A DNA stretch of 64,000 bases from Alloascoidea africana. Its lineage: Eukaryota; Ascomycota; Alloascoideomycetes; Alloascoideales; Alloascoideaceae. The stretch spans positions 248,001-312,000 of the forward strand of contig JAKTTT010000008.1 in assembly GCA_030581615.1 (NCBI GenBank), read 5' to 3'. Below the pieces are notes generated by a model. That model did not search any database and had not been told where the DNA came from. It was given only the letters and a program-made list of their open reading frames with translations. Both the position numbers and the translations under genes were made by a program. Below are positions 22,291-32,142 of the stretch, piece by piece; the first letter of the stretch is position 1, and each line of letters starts with the position of its first letter.

Positions 22291-22543
22291 TTTATTGCTC
22301 CTGATGAGCTTCAGGCCGACTCTTTCCAACACAACCGCTTACATTGGGCATGCAAGATTTAATAGGGTGTATAAACTTAGACAAACTTTCATTTTTTTAC
22401 GCAAATTGTATGAACGTTCGAAAAAAAGTAAACGGGTCCATTTTAGTGTTCTATCTAGAAATGATTCAGTACTATGTAATCGCTTTGTCATTATTTTTAC
22501 ACCTTGTTCCTGTTTCATTTGCGCTCTACAAACATTTCTCTTA

Positions 22544-23554
22544 TCATATCTGCTTGGTCCATGGGTCACTATCTTTTTTTTCTTCATCTTCATCACTTTT
22601 CGTATTCATTTTATACATGTTTAGCATTGTGGAAACAAAGCTAAGCATGGTTTTCACCCAGCTTGGAATCCCTTTAACCTTGAAGACGTCAATTCCACAA
22701 CATAACAAATCGTTCAGTAACGACAAAATTTCTAGATTTATTACTGCTTTATCGTCCATCAAACTCATGTATTTTTTTAGTTGTTGCTTTTGCTCCTTTG
22801 AAGTTACCTTGTTCCCTTGCACAGAAGACCGCCTCGAGCTATGTCTAGAGTAGCCTTGAGGAGTCATGAGCGATGATTGTGAGGACCAGGAATTCGAATA
22901 TGATGAGAACGATTCTTGGTCCAATGTTTGGGTTCTTGATAAAAGCGAGACGTATTCTCTGGGCATTCTGCTTTGAATAAGGTCGTAACTAACATTATAC
23001 ATCTCCAAATCTCTCTGCTTTTCTTTTTCTCTTCTCTCAATTTCTTTTTTATGAGTGTTGTTAAACTTCAGTTTGTGTAGCTGGCCATTCAATTGGATCA
23101 GCTTAGAAATCTGCTGGCGAAGTTGTAATAGCACAATAACAAGCCATGCTCTGCCACCATGGTTGGAAGTAAATTTTGATAATCTATCACTTCGGACAAT
23201 TTTCAGTCTCGTTAAAAGATAGATATTATCAAATACTGTATTCAGAAACTCCAACAGCTCAATGAACTTATTCTCATAAGCAGAAGGAAGTTGAAAAAAG
23301 GGTAAAAGGCATATTGCCTTCACTAAGCTTTGAACATTCTTGATGAAGCTTGATATATGTAGGGATGGTTTCTCTGATAAGGCTGTTGCGCCTATATGAG
23401 GTATCTGGGAGTATTGGTTTGGCGTTGATGTTTGAGATGGATTACTCGAAGTTCCGCCTGCTCTGTTTCTTCTATCCACATCGTAGCCATAACAAGGTTC
23501 TGGTTGAAGTTCTGTCAGCTGCGGCGAAGGTGCCAACTGTTGTTGAGATCTCAT
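22544..23554 (-). CDS. Peroxin of the PEX11 family (PEX25/PEX27-like)
   Basis: A 336-residue protein; ATG at 23554. The arrangement resembles Pex25/Pex27: a polar Gln- and Ser-rich N-terminus, a conserved helical region (AYENKFIELLEFLNTVFDN, then a basic amphipathic stretch up to GRAWLVIVLLQLRQQISKL), a charged linker with a Ser-rich insert (SSYSNSWSSQSSL), and a C-terminal pair of hydrophobic helices (EILSLLNDLLCCGIDVF, then PSWVKTMLSFVSTMLNMYK) before an acidic tail. In PEX11-family proteins that last hydrophobic segment ends in a short LYK-type motif, which fits MYK here. These proteins elongate and divide peroxisomal membranes. I call it from pattern and architecture only; another membrane-remodelling protein is possible. 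It lies between the two paralogous disordered-protein genes. Confidence 0.5.
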   Translation of the reverse strand: MRSQQQLAPSPQLTELQPEPCYGYDVDRRNRAGGTSSNPSQTSTPNQYSQIPHIGATALSEKPSLHISSFIKNVQSLVKAICLLPFFQLPSAYENKFIELLEFLNTVFDNIYLLTRLKIVRSDRLSKFTSNHGGRAWLVIVLLQLRQQISKLIQLNGQLHKLKFNNTHKKEIERREKEKQRDLEMYNVSYDLIQSRMPREYVSLLSRTQTLDQESFSSYSNSWSSQSSLMTPQGYSRHSSRRSSVQGNKVTSKEQKQQLKKYMSLMDDKAVINLEILSLLNDLLCCGIDVFKVKGIPSWVKTMLSFVSTMLNMYKMNTKSDEDEEKKDSDPWTKQI

Positions 23555-25108
23555 TTAAACTTAAACTGAGATGCTTAATTTAAGGTTGTCTTTGTTGAAA
23601 ACTCAAGTTTAAAAATCCAAATCCAAAAGTAAACACTTTCTCCAATTTGGGTTCCGGCGAAGAGCCCGTCACCCGGACATCTGGAGCAAAACACAACGAT
23701 CTAGATCGTACGCGTTAAACCAGGAACTGTGTACATATGAGACCGCTCCGTTGACAGCCGTGTAAGGTTTGATCAACGCTGCCACAAAAGCGCAAGAGAT
23801 GCTGAAAAATAAAATAAAAAACAAAATTTCAAAGCCAGACCGTTATTCTAGATCTTTGTAATTTGTCTTTGACATATTCGCCTAATGAAAAGTTTAATGG
23901 CCTCCTTGGGGTTAGAATTTCTCAGTGAATAGTTAATGTTTTGTAGTTCTTGAAATTTAATGCTTCAACGAAGATACAGCCAAGATTCGCAACCGCTCAT
24001 TTGCCTGATGGAGAATTTTTTTAGGGTAATTCTCAATAATCTAACTGATTTGTCGCTCGGTAACCTTTTGGTCTACGTTCACCAGGTAAAGAAAAAAGAT
24101 TTATTTGGCAGGATTCATCTGGGGCACGGCAAATGCGATAGTGTGAGGTCTAATTAGGATATAGAGAAACGATTGATTTCCTTTTGAAGATCCAAAGCAT
24201 ACAGCATTTGCCTTTCACCTCCTTCTTGCCATAATCAAACTATAGCTTAGCTCAAATGCGTCTCGTGGGTATATATAAGTCTGTTTGCATTTATAGCATA
24301 AAGAAGCAATAGTTAAGTATGGTTCTTAAGATTTATTTTCAAACTTCCCAAGTATGAGCATGAGTATAATGCTTCCTAGTATAGATGGGTTTCTCAGAAT
24401 TGCTCGGTGTCTTGAATAGGCGCTTCCATCCGTCAAACTAAAGTGCCATAATCCATACACCCGCGCTTGAAAAGCTCTACATGGAACAGAAAATTTTCCA
24501 TTGCAACATTGTGGTAGCCCATAGTTTATTAACCCTTGTTTTTCTGTATCTCTTCTTGATCCTTAATTCCATGACAGAAAGCTTTTCCATCGGTAGTGTG
24601 CGGTAGTGGGAATAGAATTGACTGACCCTTTTTGCTCTAGCATCTATTTCTCAACCTCCAATTACCTCTATTGTCTGGCATGAACGCTCACAACTTTTCA
24701 ATAACGGTTTTCGGCACGAATGTGTTTTAAAACTTTACTGCACGGGCCAGCCAACGAGGGGTCTTTCTGTATTAAGCTAATTGAATCGATCTACAAAGTC
24801 GCCTTGCGTCATGAGCTGAGTTTCTTTGCATAATGCAGAACCTTAATAAAAACGGTGAAAAAACTGTGCCGGGGAATGGGGATTTATGGCATCTCAAAGA
24901 ACGAGACTAGACTATGACTGTGGGCCGTTTCTACCTCGGAAATAAATCCAGTAATCCGGCAACTCGCACCTTTATTATTAACCAAATGCCTCGTCTACTT
25001 TTTCTTTTGGTTTAACTACTCTCTTCTCTTCCCTACTACTCTGTCCCACACCCAGCAGTCAAAGCCCATTTGAAGTTCAAAGTTGGATGGCAAAAACTGT
25101 TCCCTCAA
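23555..25108. other. Divergent intergenic region, PEX11-family gene / paralogue B
   Basis: 1554 bases with both promoters. AGGGG at 24757-24761 is a stress-element candidate. Pyrimidine-rich sequence (25003-25060) precedes the paralogue B ATG and looks like its 5' leader. No gene or RNA seen; the 65-codon frame at 23960 starts from an unconvincing context. Confidence 0.45.
24757..24761 (+). promoter_or_regulatory. AGGGG stress-response element candidate
   Basis: AGGGG 348 bases upstream of the paralogue B ATG, parallel to the sites upstream of paralogue A. The core is short, so chance is possible. Confidence 0.28.
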
Positions 25109-26302
25109 ATGTTTACTCTTGGGCGGCAGGTATCAGTGAAGTTCAAGTCGAGTAGGAATAAATCCTTAACAGGCACCTCAGAAAACTCCTCCACAGAGAA
25201 CGAACCTGATGATGGTCGAACAAAAGCAGATTCGGGATCTCAGTATGCTCTTCAGTCAAACAGATACGACATGCTCAAAGAATATGTCGACGACTTTGAA
25301 ACTTTGAACTGTAACGAGATTCAACCTTCAGTTTGCCTTTCTCCAGTCCCAGGTTCCAAACGAATCCCCGTCAATATTGGTGCCAAAGGCTTTACTTGGA
25401 AGCTAAGGCGAAAAATCTCCAGATTGGGAAGTAGCAATCATAGCGATGGTAACGGTGAAATTGGTAAGGAAGGCCATGGAGGTGGCAATACAGCAATTTC
25501 CAAGGAAAATGGTGAGATGCACGAATTGGCAAACGACTACCCGTATGAACTGAGAATGTCAAAACAATTATCAATATCTAGATCTAGGAGTATCAGTCTA
25601 GGAAGGAAAAAGACGGTACTAAGTCGAGCAAGCTCAAAGTCAAGTATCAACCAATCCAATACGGCCAATCTTCAACAAATTTCAAACTATGTTTTGGGAT
25701 CTCCTACTTTATCAAGGGATTCAGAGGTTAACAGCGTTGTGGGGAACTCAGATGCGAGATATGAATTCTCGAGTACTGGAACGCTCTGCCCCAATAGGTT
25801 AACCTCTACAACAGTGTCGTCGTCTTGCTCGGGGTGGAGCAGTCCTTCGCCTTCCCTCCACTCTGACACAACCACTCCATCCACTCCACTTGAAACCTTA
25901 TCCGAAGAACGGTTGAAGCACAGCAAACTAATCAACCTAGAGACAAAAGGAAGCTTGGACTTTGGAGATGTGAGCAAAAGCCATCGCAACCAATATTCGG
26001 TTTCTTCCTCATTTTACGAATCTGTTGGAAGTATAGACATGCTGCAGGCAGCATTTGAATACAAGCCAAGTATTTCCGAAAAGAGAAGAAGCGGTGAATC
26101 TAAGAAAAATGGGGCATTTCAAGCTCCAATGATAAGCCAACTCGCCTATCCGAGTTCTGGTTCTGGTAGTCACCCCAGTGCGGAGCACGAAAGTGGAGGA
26201 GAGAACTATGAGGATGAAGATGAAATGGCCATGAAAATTTTGGAGAAAGTTAATGTGGAAGAGTATCGATATGAAATAAAGGATGTTAGCTTTCCTGTCT
26301 GA
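25109..26302 (+). CDS. Disordered protein of unrecognised family, paralogue B
   Basis: A 397-residue Ser-rich disordered protein. The frame is open from a TTG at 25070, but the ATG at 25109 is chosen because it aligns exactly with the start of paralogue A (MFTLGRQVSVKFKSSRNK here, MVALTRQMSMKVKSTLNK there). Shared blocks in order: the N-terminal basic block (1-18), LQSNRYDMLKEY (48-59), KLRRK (98-102), HRNQYSVSSSFYES followed by MLQAA (about 290-315), and EDEDEMAMKILEKV (about 367-380). A basic stretch SISRSRSISLGRKK lies near residue 155. It has no membrane segment. Family function is unknown to me. The gene is oriented opposite to paralogue A, 6 kb away, with the PEX11-family gene between. 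Confidence 0.85.
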   Translation: MFTLGRQVSVKFKSSRNKSLTGTSENSSTENEPDDGRTKADSGSQYALQSNRYDMLKEYVDDFETLNCNEIQPSVCLSPVPGSKRIPVNIGAKGFTWKLRRKISRLGSSNHSDGNGEIGKEGHGGGNTAISKENGEMHELANDYPYELRMSKQLSISRSRSISLGRKKTVLSRASSKSSINQSNTANLQQISNYVLGSPTLSRDSEVNSVVGNSDARYEFSSTGTLCPNRLTSTTVSSSCSGWSSPSPSLHSDTTTPSTPLETLSEERLKHSKLINLETKGSLDFGDVSKSHRNQYSVSSSFYESVGSIDMLQAAFEYKPSISEKRRSGESKKNGAFQAPMISQLAYPSSGSGSHPSAEHESGGENYEDEDEMAMKILEKVNVEEYRYEIKDVSFPV

Positions 26303-27287
26303 TATTGAAACTTCCGACTTTAACGTTACCACCAGTGCTCTGGTTTTCTACCTGTATTTCTGAAGATTTCTATTTCCTTTGTTGCCAAGAGCTATTTGGC
26401 TGAGGGTTAGGTGTCTTTCGTTTTTGAACATTGGCATTACTGTTTCAAAACTTTATGATTCCTTTAAGCCATGGACTAGTCATTATTGTCTTTTCTGTTT
26501 AGCATAGACTGTACTTTTATATTACATTTTCATATCCTCTTACGGCATGCCGTGTAGAGTATTTATCAAAACAATGTATCATGTGTTTCAACGCAAAAGG
26601 CACAACAGTAGACACTTTATCCATTGTACCTATTAAGAACAGCTTTAGTTTGATTTCGAACTTGACCGCTTCTCTCTACAGCGCTTAAGCTGCTTGAGAC
26701 AACAGTGAGTATAATTCACAGTATTTTAAACTCATATGAATTGTTTGTTTATAAGGTGATCATATTGGTAGGATTCGGGCAATAAGTTACTGATTAGAAG
26801 TGGTGGTTAGAATGTGTTGACAAAACAGCACAATTAATATGAAGAGTAACCGAACTGGATCAGACCTGGATATTCTTTCATAAGGTGAGACTTTGAATTG
26901 CTTCATGCTAAAACTGATTGCACTACTCTTGACCCTAGATTCGTAAAACACTTCAAGTTATTGACAACCTATAGGCTTCTTCTAAACTTTTTTGTTTGTT
27001 TTCAAAGTCCATAGAATAGGTGTAGAAGGAGAAACAGAACAAGAAAAGCGACTGCAGTCAAGTGGGAACACAAAAGCGGCAACAACTGCTGGTTTGCACT
27101 TCTAAAAGACAAAAAAAGTCATATAAATGCTTTGAACAGTTTTGAAATGAGATTACAGATCCTATTCCTTGGAATAATAATGGAGTAATGTTTGTTATTA
27201 TATAAATAAATTCCCTTCTCTCTGTCTTCCGTATTTGTTTTTCGTGGCTACCTACCAATTGCACTTGAACAACCTGATTCCAAACAA
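26303..27287. other. Intergenic, paralogue B to unknown 272-residue gene
   Basis: 985 AT-rich bases. The only clear element is a TATA box (TATAAATA, 27201-27208) placed 80 bases before the next ATG. Confidence 0.5.
27201..27208 (+). promoter_or_regulatory. TATA box of the 27288 gene
   Basis: TATAAATA within tatataaataaa, 80 bases upstream of the ATG, a usual yeast spacing for a regulated promoter. Confidence 0.5.
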
Positions 27288-28106
27288 ATGACTATTGACG
27301 CCGTACAATATGAAAAAACTCATAGAGCATATTATGATACAGAATCTGATACAGAAACATTCTATACAGCATGCAGCATTCTCCAGGATGAGATTCAATC
27401 TGACAAAATAGTTAATAGTTCTTCTCTGTATTTTAAACGCTCTGAGACAGAATCAGAGAGCAAACACAAAAGAAAGATGATGAAAAAGAACAAAGGCATA
27501 GAAGAGTCAAATGCAATGCATCATTCTACAGAATTTAGTGTAGAGTCCTTTACCACTGCGATCAGCAAGTTTTCGGATGGGCTCCAATCTTCAAGAGCTC
27601 ATCGCTCCTCGACGTTCCAGGTACACAAGACGGACAGGCAAACCCACAATTACAATAGAACTACAAAAAGTGAGAAGAAAAGCGATTGCAATGGGTCAAT
27701 TTTTTTCTTTGCTGAAAACCCTGACATACTGTTAAAGGGCAAATTTGAACCAGGAGACATGAAGCAACTCGAGGCAGCATATAATCATGTCATTTTGAAC
27801 TCAGAAAAAACAAGCATTTGTAGGAAAAAACTTCGGCGCTTCAAAAATCGGATTAAGAGGTTGAAGAAAGCAAAAGCTTGCCTCTGTATACGAGAAATAC
27901 TCAGTCTTTTGGTCAACACTCTGTTAGATCTCAGAATAGCCTGCTCGAGTAAATGGGCCCTCTTTGATTTGGGTGAAACTCTCACAGCCATTATCAACTT
28001 GAGTCTTGCCATCTTTTATCTCATTTCCACCACCATCCCAAGAAGTTTCCGCTGCTTTAGGGAAATTGTAAGGATTCTGACAAGCACACACACGCATAGA
28101 AAATGA
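27288..28106 (+). CDS. Unrecognised protein with an internal repeat and C-terminal hydrophobic segments
   Basis: A 272-residue protein; ATG at 27288 behind a TATA box. I do not recognise it. The N-terminal half is polar and holds one motif twice, 63 residues apart with identical spacing: E-x-F-x-T-A-x-S-x3-D-x2-Q-S at residues 23-38 (TETFYTACSILQDEIQS) and 86-101 (VESFTTAISKFSDGLQS). Both copies are followed six residues later by SS. A very basic helix (CRKKLRRFKNRIKRLKKAK, about 178-196) leads to two hydrophobic stretches, REILSLLVNTLLDL and ETLTAIINLSLAIFYLIS, so membrane attachment with a basic cytosolic face is likely. Predicted only from sequence; codon character and the repeat argue it is real. 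Confidence 0.65.
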   Translation: MTIDAVQYEKTHRAYYDTESDTETFYTACSILQDEIQSDKIVNSSSLYFKRSETESESKHKRKMMKKNKGIEESNAMHHSTEFSVESFTTAISKFSDGLQSSRAHRSSTFQVHKTDRQTHNYNRTTKSEKKSDCNGSIFFFAENPDILLKGKFEPGDMKQLEAAYNHVILNSEKTSICRKKLRRFKNRIKRLKKAKACLCIREILSLLVNTLLDLRIACSSKWALFDLGETLTAIINLSLAIFYLISTTIPRSFRCFREIVRILTSTHTHRK

Positions 28107-28639
28107 TGGAAGAAGCCTTCGAAACACGTTTTGTTCGCCATTTTGTCACTGGTTATCCTCTTTGTCTTCCCGTACATTTCTGAAGTTCCGCATATTAAGT
28201 CTGGCTGCTCTTTCTTTCTTCGCTGTTTTATCTTCCTGGTTTTTGCATTTTTTTCCTTATTTTTTTATTTTCAATTCTCATCTTGCGAACCTTGTCTTCC
28301 CTCTAATATTGTACGTCATTTAAAGTAAAGAGGGACGGGGAAACGTTGAGATGGTAACATTGACTTGTACTTGCTCGATCAGCTACTGTATCATAGTCAA
28401 AATTTTGAGGGATTTAAACGTAAACGCTGTATTCTGAACTATAAAAGAATGTGCTTGAGGCAACAGTGTCTTGTAACTCACCAGAAACAGCATGCTAATC
28501 AATATCATATTGTGTCACGATAATGCATTACTTCCATAGGATCAAAAAAGGGAATACGATATATTTTAAAAAAGTAACTTCTCGATGTATCAGATTTCGA
28601 ATACGTATTTCTCTAATTGTTTGATTCAGGACTATATGG

Positions 28640-29040
28640 AAGGATCAAGTTGGGGAAATTTGTGAGTCGCTTGAAACATTAGCAGCAGAGGAGTACGCTA
28701 ACGATCTCTCCTCTCGAGTTACTGACATTGTTCACCCCATTCTTGAAGCCGAAGCTGATTGGAGTCATGAAAAGCCCTCGAGTGTTTAGGGATACTGAAA
28801 AAAAAATGGGACGTCTCAATACAACTACCGCTGGCAACCTATCATAGCCACTTCTAATAATATGGCTTTTATTAATGCTGCAATTGGGAATCTCACCTTT
28901 CGTGCAAACAGAACACAGAAATACCTAACAGATCCGGTCAAAATAGGGTCATTCTTCGAAGCTACTCCATACTGTCGTAATATTGGGATTGTAAATGTTC
29001 TAGTTGGTGACTTTCCAACATGTTATCTACAATTTTAATC
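28640..29040 (+). pseudogene. Unidentified coding relic
   Basis: Short plus-strand open stretches with good protein character, including one with LAAEEYANDLSSRVTDIVHP and another with WQPIIATSNNMAFINAAIG. They are not long enough or continuous enough to be a working gene. The family is unknown to me. They may belong to the retrotransposon debris to the right, or to a lost host gene. Confidence 0.3.
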
Positions 29041-29890
29041 GTCTTAACCTTGAAGTCGATTGTTCTGGCTCCCCCAAAATTGTGTGCCCCGACAGAACAC
29101 GGTTCAATTGGTCTTCACGCAGCTGTCTTGGAGAACCAAGCACTATATGGAAAAATTCGGCAACCTCCTTCAAGGAATTAATCGCAGAGTGTCTTCTTAG
29201 AATCAGATAACTCTGACGTGAGAAGTTTAAAACATAATTCAGAGAGTCGCTCTTCAGATGACAATGCATATTGAGGCAAGGGTTCACATTTTCTCGTGGT
29301 AATCGATAAGAAAATAGAAGGGATTTCATCAATTTGCTCGATTAAATTATGGACGGTTGAAACAAAATTTCAACTGATTCTCAAGTTGGTTTGCGCCTTG
29401 GAATCAAGTAGGTAATCAGAGGGCAAGAGAAGTACAAATTCTGATCGAAAAATTGAAGCTTGGGGCGCACAGTAGTACATTCAACAGATGCAGACTCAGA
29501 ACAGATATAAAATGTGATAGTGTGCTTCTCATTTTCATGACTCTTCAAATTTGGTTTTTCAAATCGTTGAATGTGATACCGAACTGTTGTAAAACAAGTA
29601 CTTACCAGCAAACAAAATTTATATAAATAAGAACACATACGGCTTTCATTTTAAGAATATACACAAAAGAAGACAGATTATACATTCCTTTTGACAAAAT
29701 GCATAATATTACACATTCCTGTGACGATATTGGCGTGAAGCTAATATCGAAATCAAAGTATAGAAATCCTTATTGAACTACTTCTCTAAGTAAGGGGATA
29801 TGGATGTCTTTATATACTATTGCTAAGCCGAATCTACGGGAGGGCTTAGCTAAGCTGAGACGGGAATATCCCGCTACGTGTGACAATTCC

Positions 29891-30093
29891 TTCGATAACC
29901 TATATAAAAAACTGGGGGGAATACGTCTGCTCCGTACTAAGAGGTAAAGTGAAGGAAAGAATCAAATTCGAAAATGCCTAGTCGTTGTGAGGCGAGAGCA
30001 AACCGCTCCTATCTCGCCCCAGGTCTGTCAAACTTAGTTGACCAGATCACCAACGATATGGAGGACCTCGAGGTCATCAGAGTCCTCCTCTGG
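29891..30093 (+). repeat. Inverted repeat arm, plus-orientation leader/gag copy
   Basis: Runs from TTCGATAACC through a shared leader into a gag-like frame start carrying LVDQITNDMEDLEVIRVLLW. Its reverse-oriented partner is at 30524-30731; both arms lose similarity just after CTCCTCTGG. A TATA-like TATATAAAAAA lies at its left end, in keeping with an LTR-derived promoter. Confidence 0.75.
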
Positions 30094-30523
30094 CGCGCAG
30101 CGATGAACGGCTCACCGTCGTAGAATTAAATTATCAGAAACTTTCACAAGAAGTTGCTTTATAACGACCCTCTTTGTACCAATACTTGTGAAGTGATCAG
30201 TTCAACCAAAAGCGTCGCAATTCTGGTCAATGGAAGCAGTACTCGACAATTGAAGAATTGCTTTCAAGAGTGGTGGTGTTGAGTCGTAAGTTCAGGCTTG
30301 TCCATTTGGATGACCTTGGTGTTCGTATCGAGCTGGAGCTCTCCTTTAGAGCCCATGGACTTGCCCTTGAGCTCATTTGTTAGATCGATGATAGAAGGGT
30401 TCATATAGCTGAGCTATGAGTTCATGCTATTTATTGCCCCAAGCAATTGATTGGGGGCTTATGATCAGTAGTAGGCTGCGTTAAAACATTCCCGCTATTA
30501 TCATACTCGCCATCACCATGGAT

Positions 30524-30731
30524 CCAGAGGAGGACTCTGATGACCTCAAGATCCTCCAAGTCATTGGTTATCTGGTCAACGGCGTTTGACAGACTTGGGG
30601 CGAGGTTGGCACGGTATGTACTTATCTCGCGGCGATTAGACATTTTCAAATTTGATTCAGGTTACTATCCTCACTTACTTCTAGTCGGGAGCAGAAGTAT
30701 CCTCCCAGTTTTTATGTGGGTTATCGAAGTA
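30524..30731 (-). repeat. Inverted repeat arm, minus-orientation leader/gag copy
   Basis: Minus-strand partner of 29891-30093, about three-quarters identical by eye, with the corresponding frame start carrying AVDQITNDLEDLEVIRVLLW. The spacer between the arms is 430 bases. It continues about 90 bases past the shared part toward the left before losing protein character. Confidence 0.75.
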
Positions 30732-32142
30732 GTTTGTGAGATTATTCTTTTGTCAAAAAGAAAAGTATATTCTGTCTTCTGTATCTGTCTAAAAATGAAA
30801 GCCATGTGCGATTTATTTTATATAAATTTTGATTGCAGTTAAGTGTTTGCTTTACAACAAGTGGAAACACACAATTATGCTAGGATTCCGACTAAAAAAA
30901 TATGAGGATAACTTTCAAACCAGGGAAATTCCAAGCCTTCAGCTGTATATTTCACCAATTTGACCAGACCCTTATCGGCATACTCTGGAAGTTTGAGGCA
31001 GTCCTTCTTGGAATGGTTATCATCACAAAACAAGCATAAATATTTCGGTCTATTCCCTTTACGTTTCGGCTTCGCCTTAGCCGGGGCAACAATATTCGGA
31101 TTGGCTGGTTCAGGGGTAAAGGAAGACGAGGTGGTCTGACCTGCAATGAGCTTTGGGCTATATGGAATAAACTTTCTACGATGCTCATCGTTCCAACTAA
31201 TTTCCCCACCGGGTGTAAAGGTAAATTTTGCCTTCCTTTTTCCATTGATAATTTGGTCCGTATTGAGTATATGAGAAAGAGTGTTTCTCTCGCGTGATAA
31301 GAGACCAGATTCCTGAGTTAATGATCCAGAGCTTGAGAATCTCCGGAAATGCACTCTCAGCCACAAACACATTGCCAGCATCTTGGTGTTTTGGAGTCAA
31401 CAACTGAGGCATCACCCGTGTCATGGGCGTTAGAGACTGTATTTTCCAAATGATAAGGGCAAAGGTTGGGTTGTGTCATGTCAATCACCTTGAGAAAAAC
31501 ACGAGAAAGGCATTTGAGGGTTTCAATACAAACACCCTTCCAAGCCATCCTATTCGCCTCGGTTGACTTGCAATGTACTATACGTAGCAATAGTAGCCGA
31601 TTGAGCCATTCTCTGACTGACAGAGGTTTGACGCTGATTAGATTGTTGTAAATGATGGGTGATCAGATCCAGTTTGGTAGCTGTCATAAAAACCGAGAAA
31701 ACGATCAGTGAGCTTATCACCATCCTGCTCGTCGTGACCTTCAAATTCCTACCTCAGGCCATCTATCGGTTCTTCCACAGTGTTGTTCAAGCTTTGGAAG
31801 AAGTGATCTGCCAACATGTTAGAGTCCTCTGGCACAAATGTTCATCCCCTGTCGATCCTAACAGTACGTTTATTTTGAATGTCCGGGTAACTCGCCAAGG
31901 AGACCAAGACTCTCGGCCAAGGCTTAGCCATAACTATCCTCACTTTCCTTTCTGGAACAACAGTCGGCCATTCCATCTAGCGTAATCTTCTTTCCAGCCC
32001 GTCTACCACTGTGACAATAGGTACATTTTTCTTATATCCTCCAGGTTCAGACCATACATCACGAATATCCACCGACTTTTTAGTTGTTTAAATGCATTCC
32101 TGCCTTCTATAGGATGTGCTTGCCAGGAGCCAAATTACATCA

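Larger units (their letters stand above)
19181..22543. other. Long gene-poor region between paralogue A and PEX11-family gene
   Basis: 3363 bases. The left part is the paralogue A promoter. The right part, 21304-22290, holds a probable coding relic listed separately. The stretch 19720-21300 shows only short frames without codon-like character, and no tRNA signature. Confidence 0.4.
29891..31985. mobile_element. Fossil LTR-retrotransposon debris, at least two fragments, probably Ty1/copia-like
   Basis: Parts of several broken copies. A leader plus the start of a gag-like frame occurs twice in opposite orientation (29891-30093 plus, 30524-30731 minus). Farther right, on the minus strand, are gag-like sequence (about 31500-31985), a stretch resembling a retroviral protease start (WIINSG, about 31320) and a zinc-knuckle-like CX2CX3HX4C (CLFCDDNHSKKDC, about 31025) after a Pro/Lys-rich linker. 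Everything is broken in many places; nothing looks whole. The two leader copies are about three-quarters identical by eye, so the insertions are old. I could not delimit complete LTRs. The family assignment rests on the knuckle and protease-like motifs and is tentative. Confidence 0.5.
28107..32142. other. Decayed region without intact genes
   Basis: 4 kb between the 27288 gene and RIM21. It holds an unidentified coding relic (28640-29040), an LTR-like leader, an inverted repeat, and fossil retrotransposon debris, each listed separately. The stretch 28107-28630 shows nothing beyond T-rich sequence. Confidence 0.55.

Noticed and set aside
22295-22853. Plus-strand frames opposite the PEX11-family gene
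   Set aside because: Mostly antisense shadows of the 336-residue minus frame.
29861-29873. Short inverted repeat CGGGA-ata-TCCCG
   Set aside because: Five-base arms are too short to support a functional claim.
31659-31985. Plus-strand 108-codon frame
   Set aside because: It is the antisense of gag-like debris read on the minus strand.
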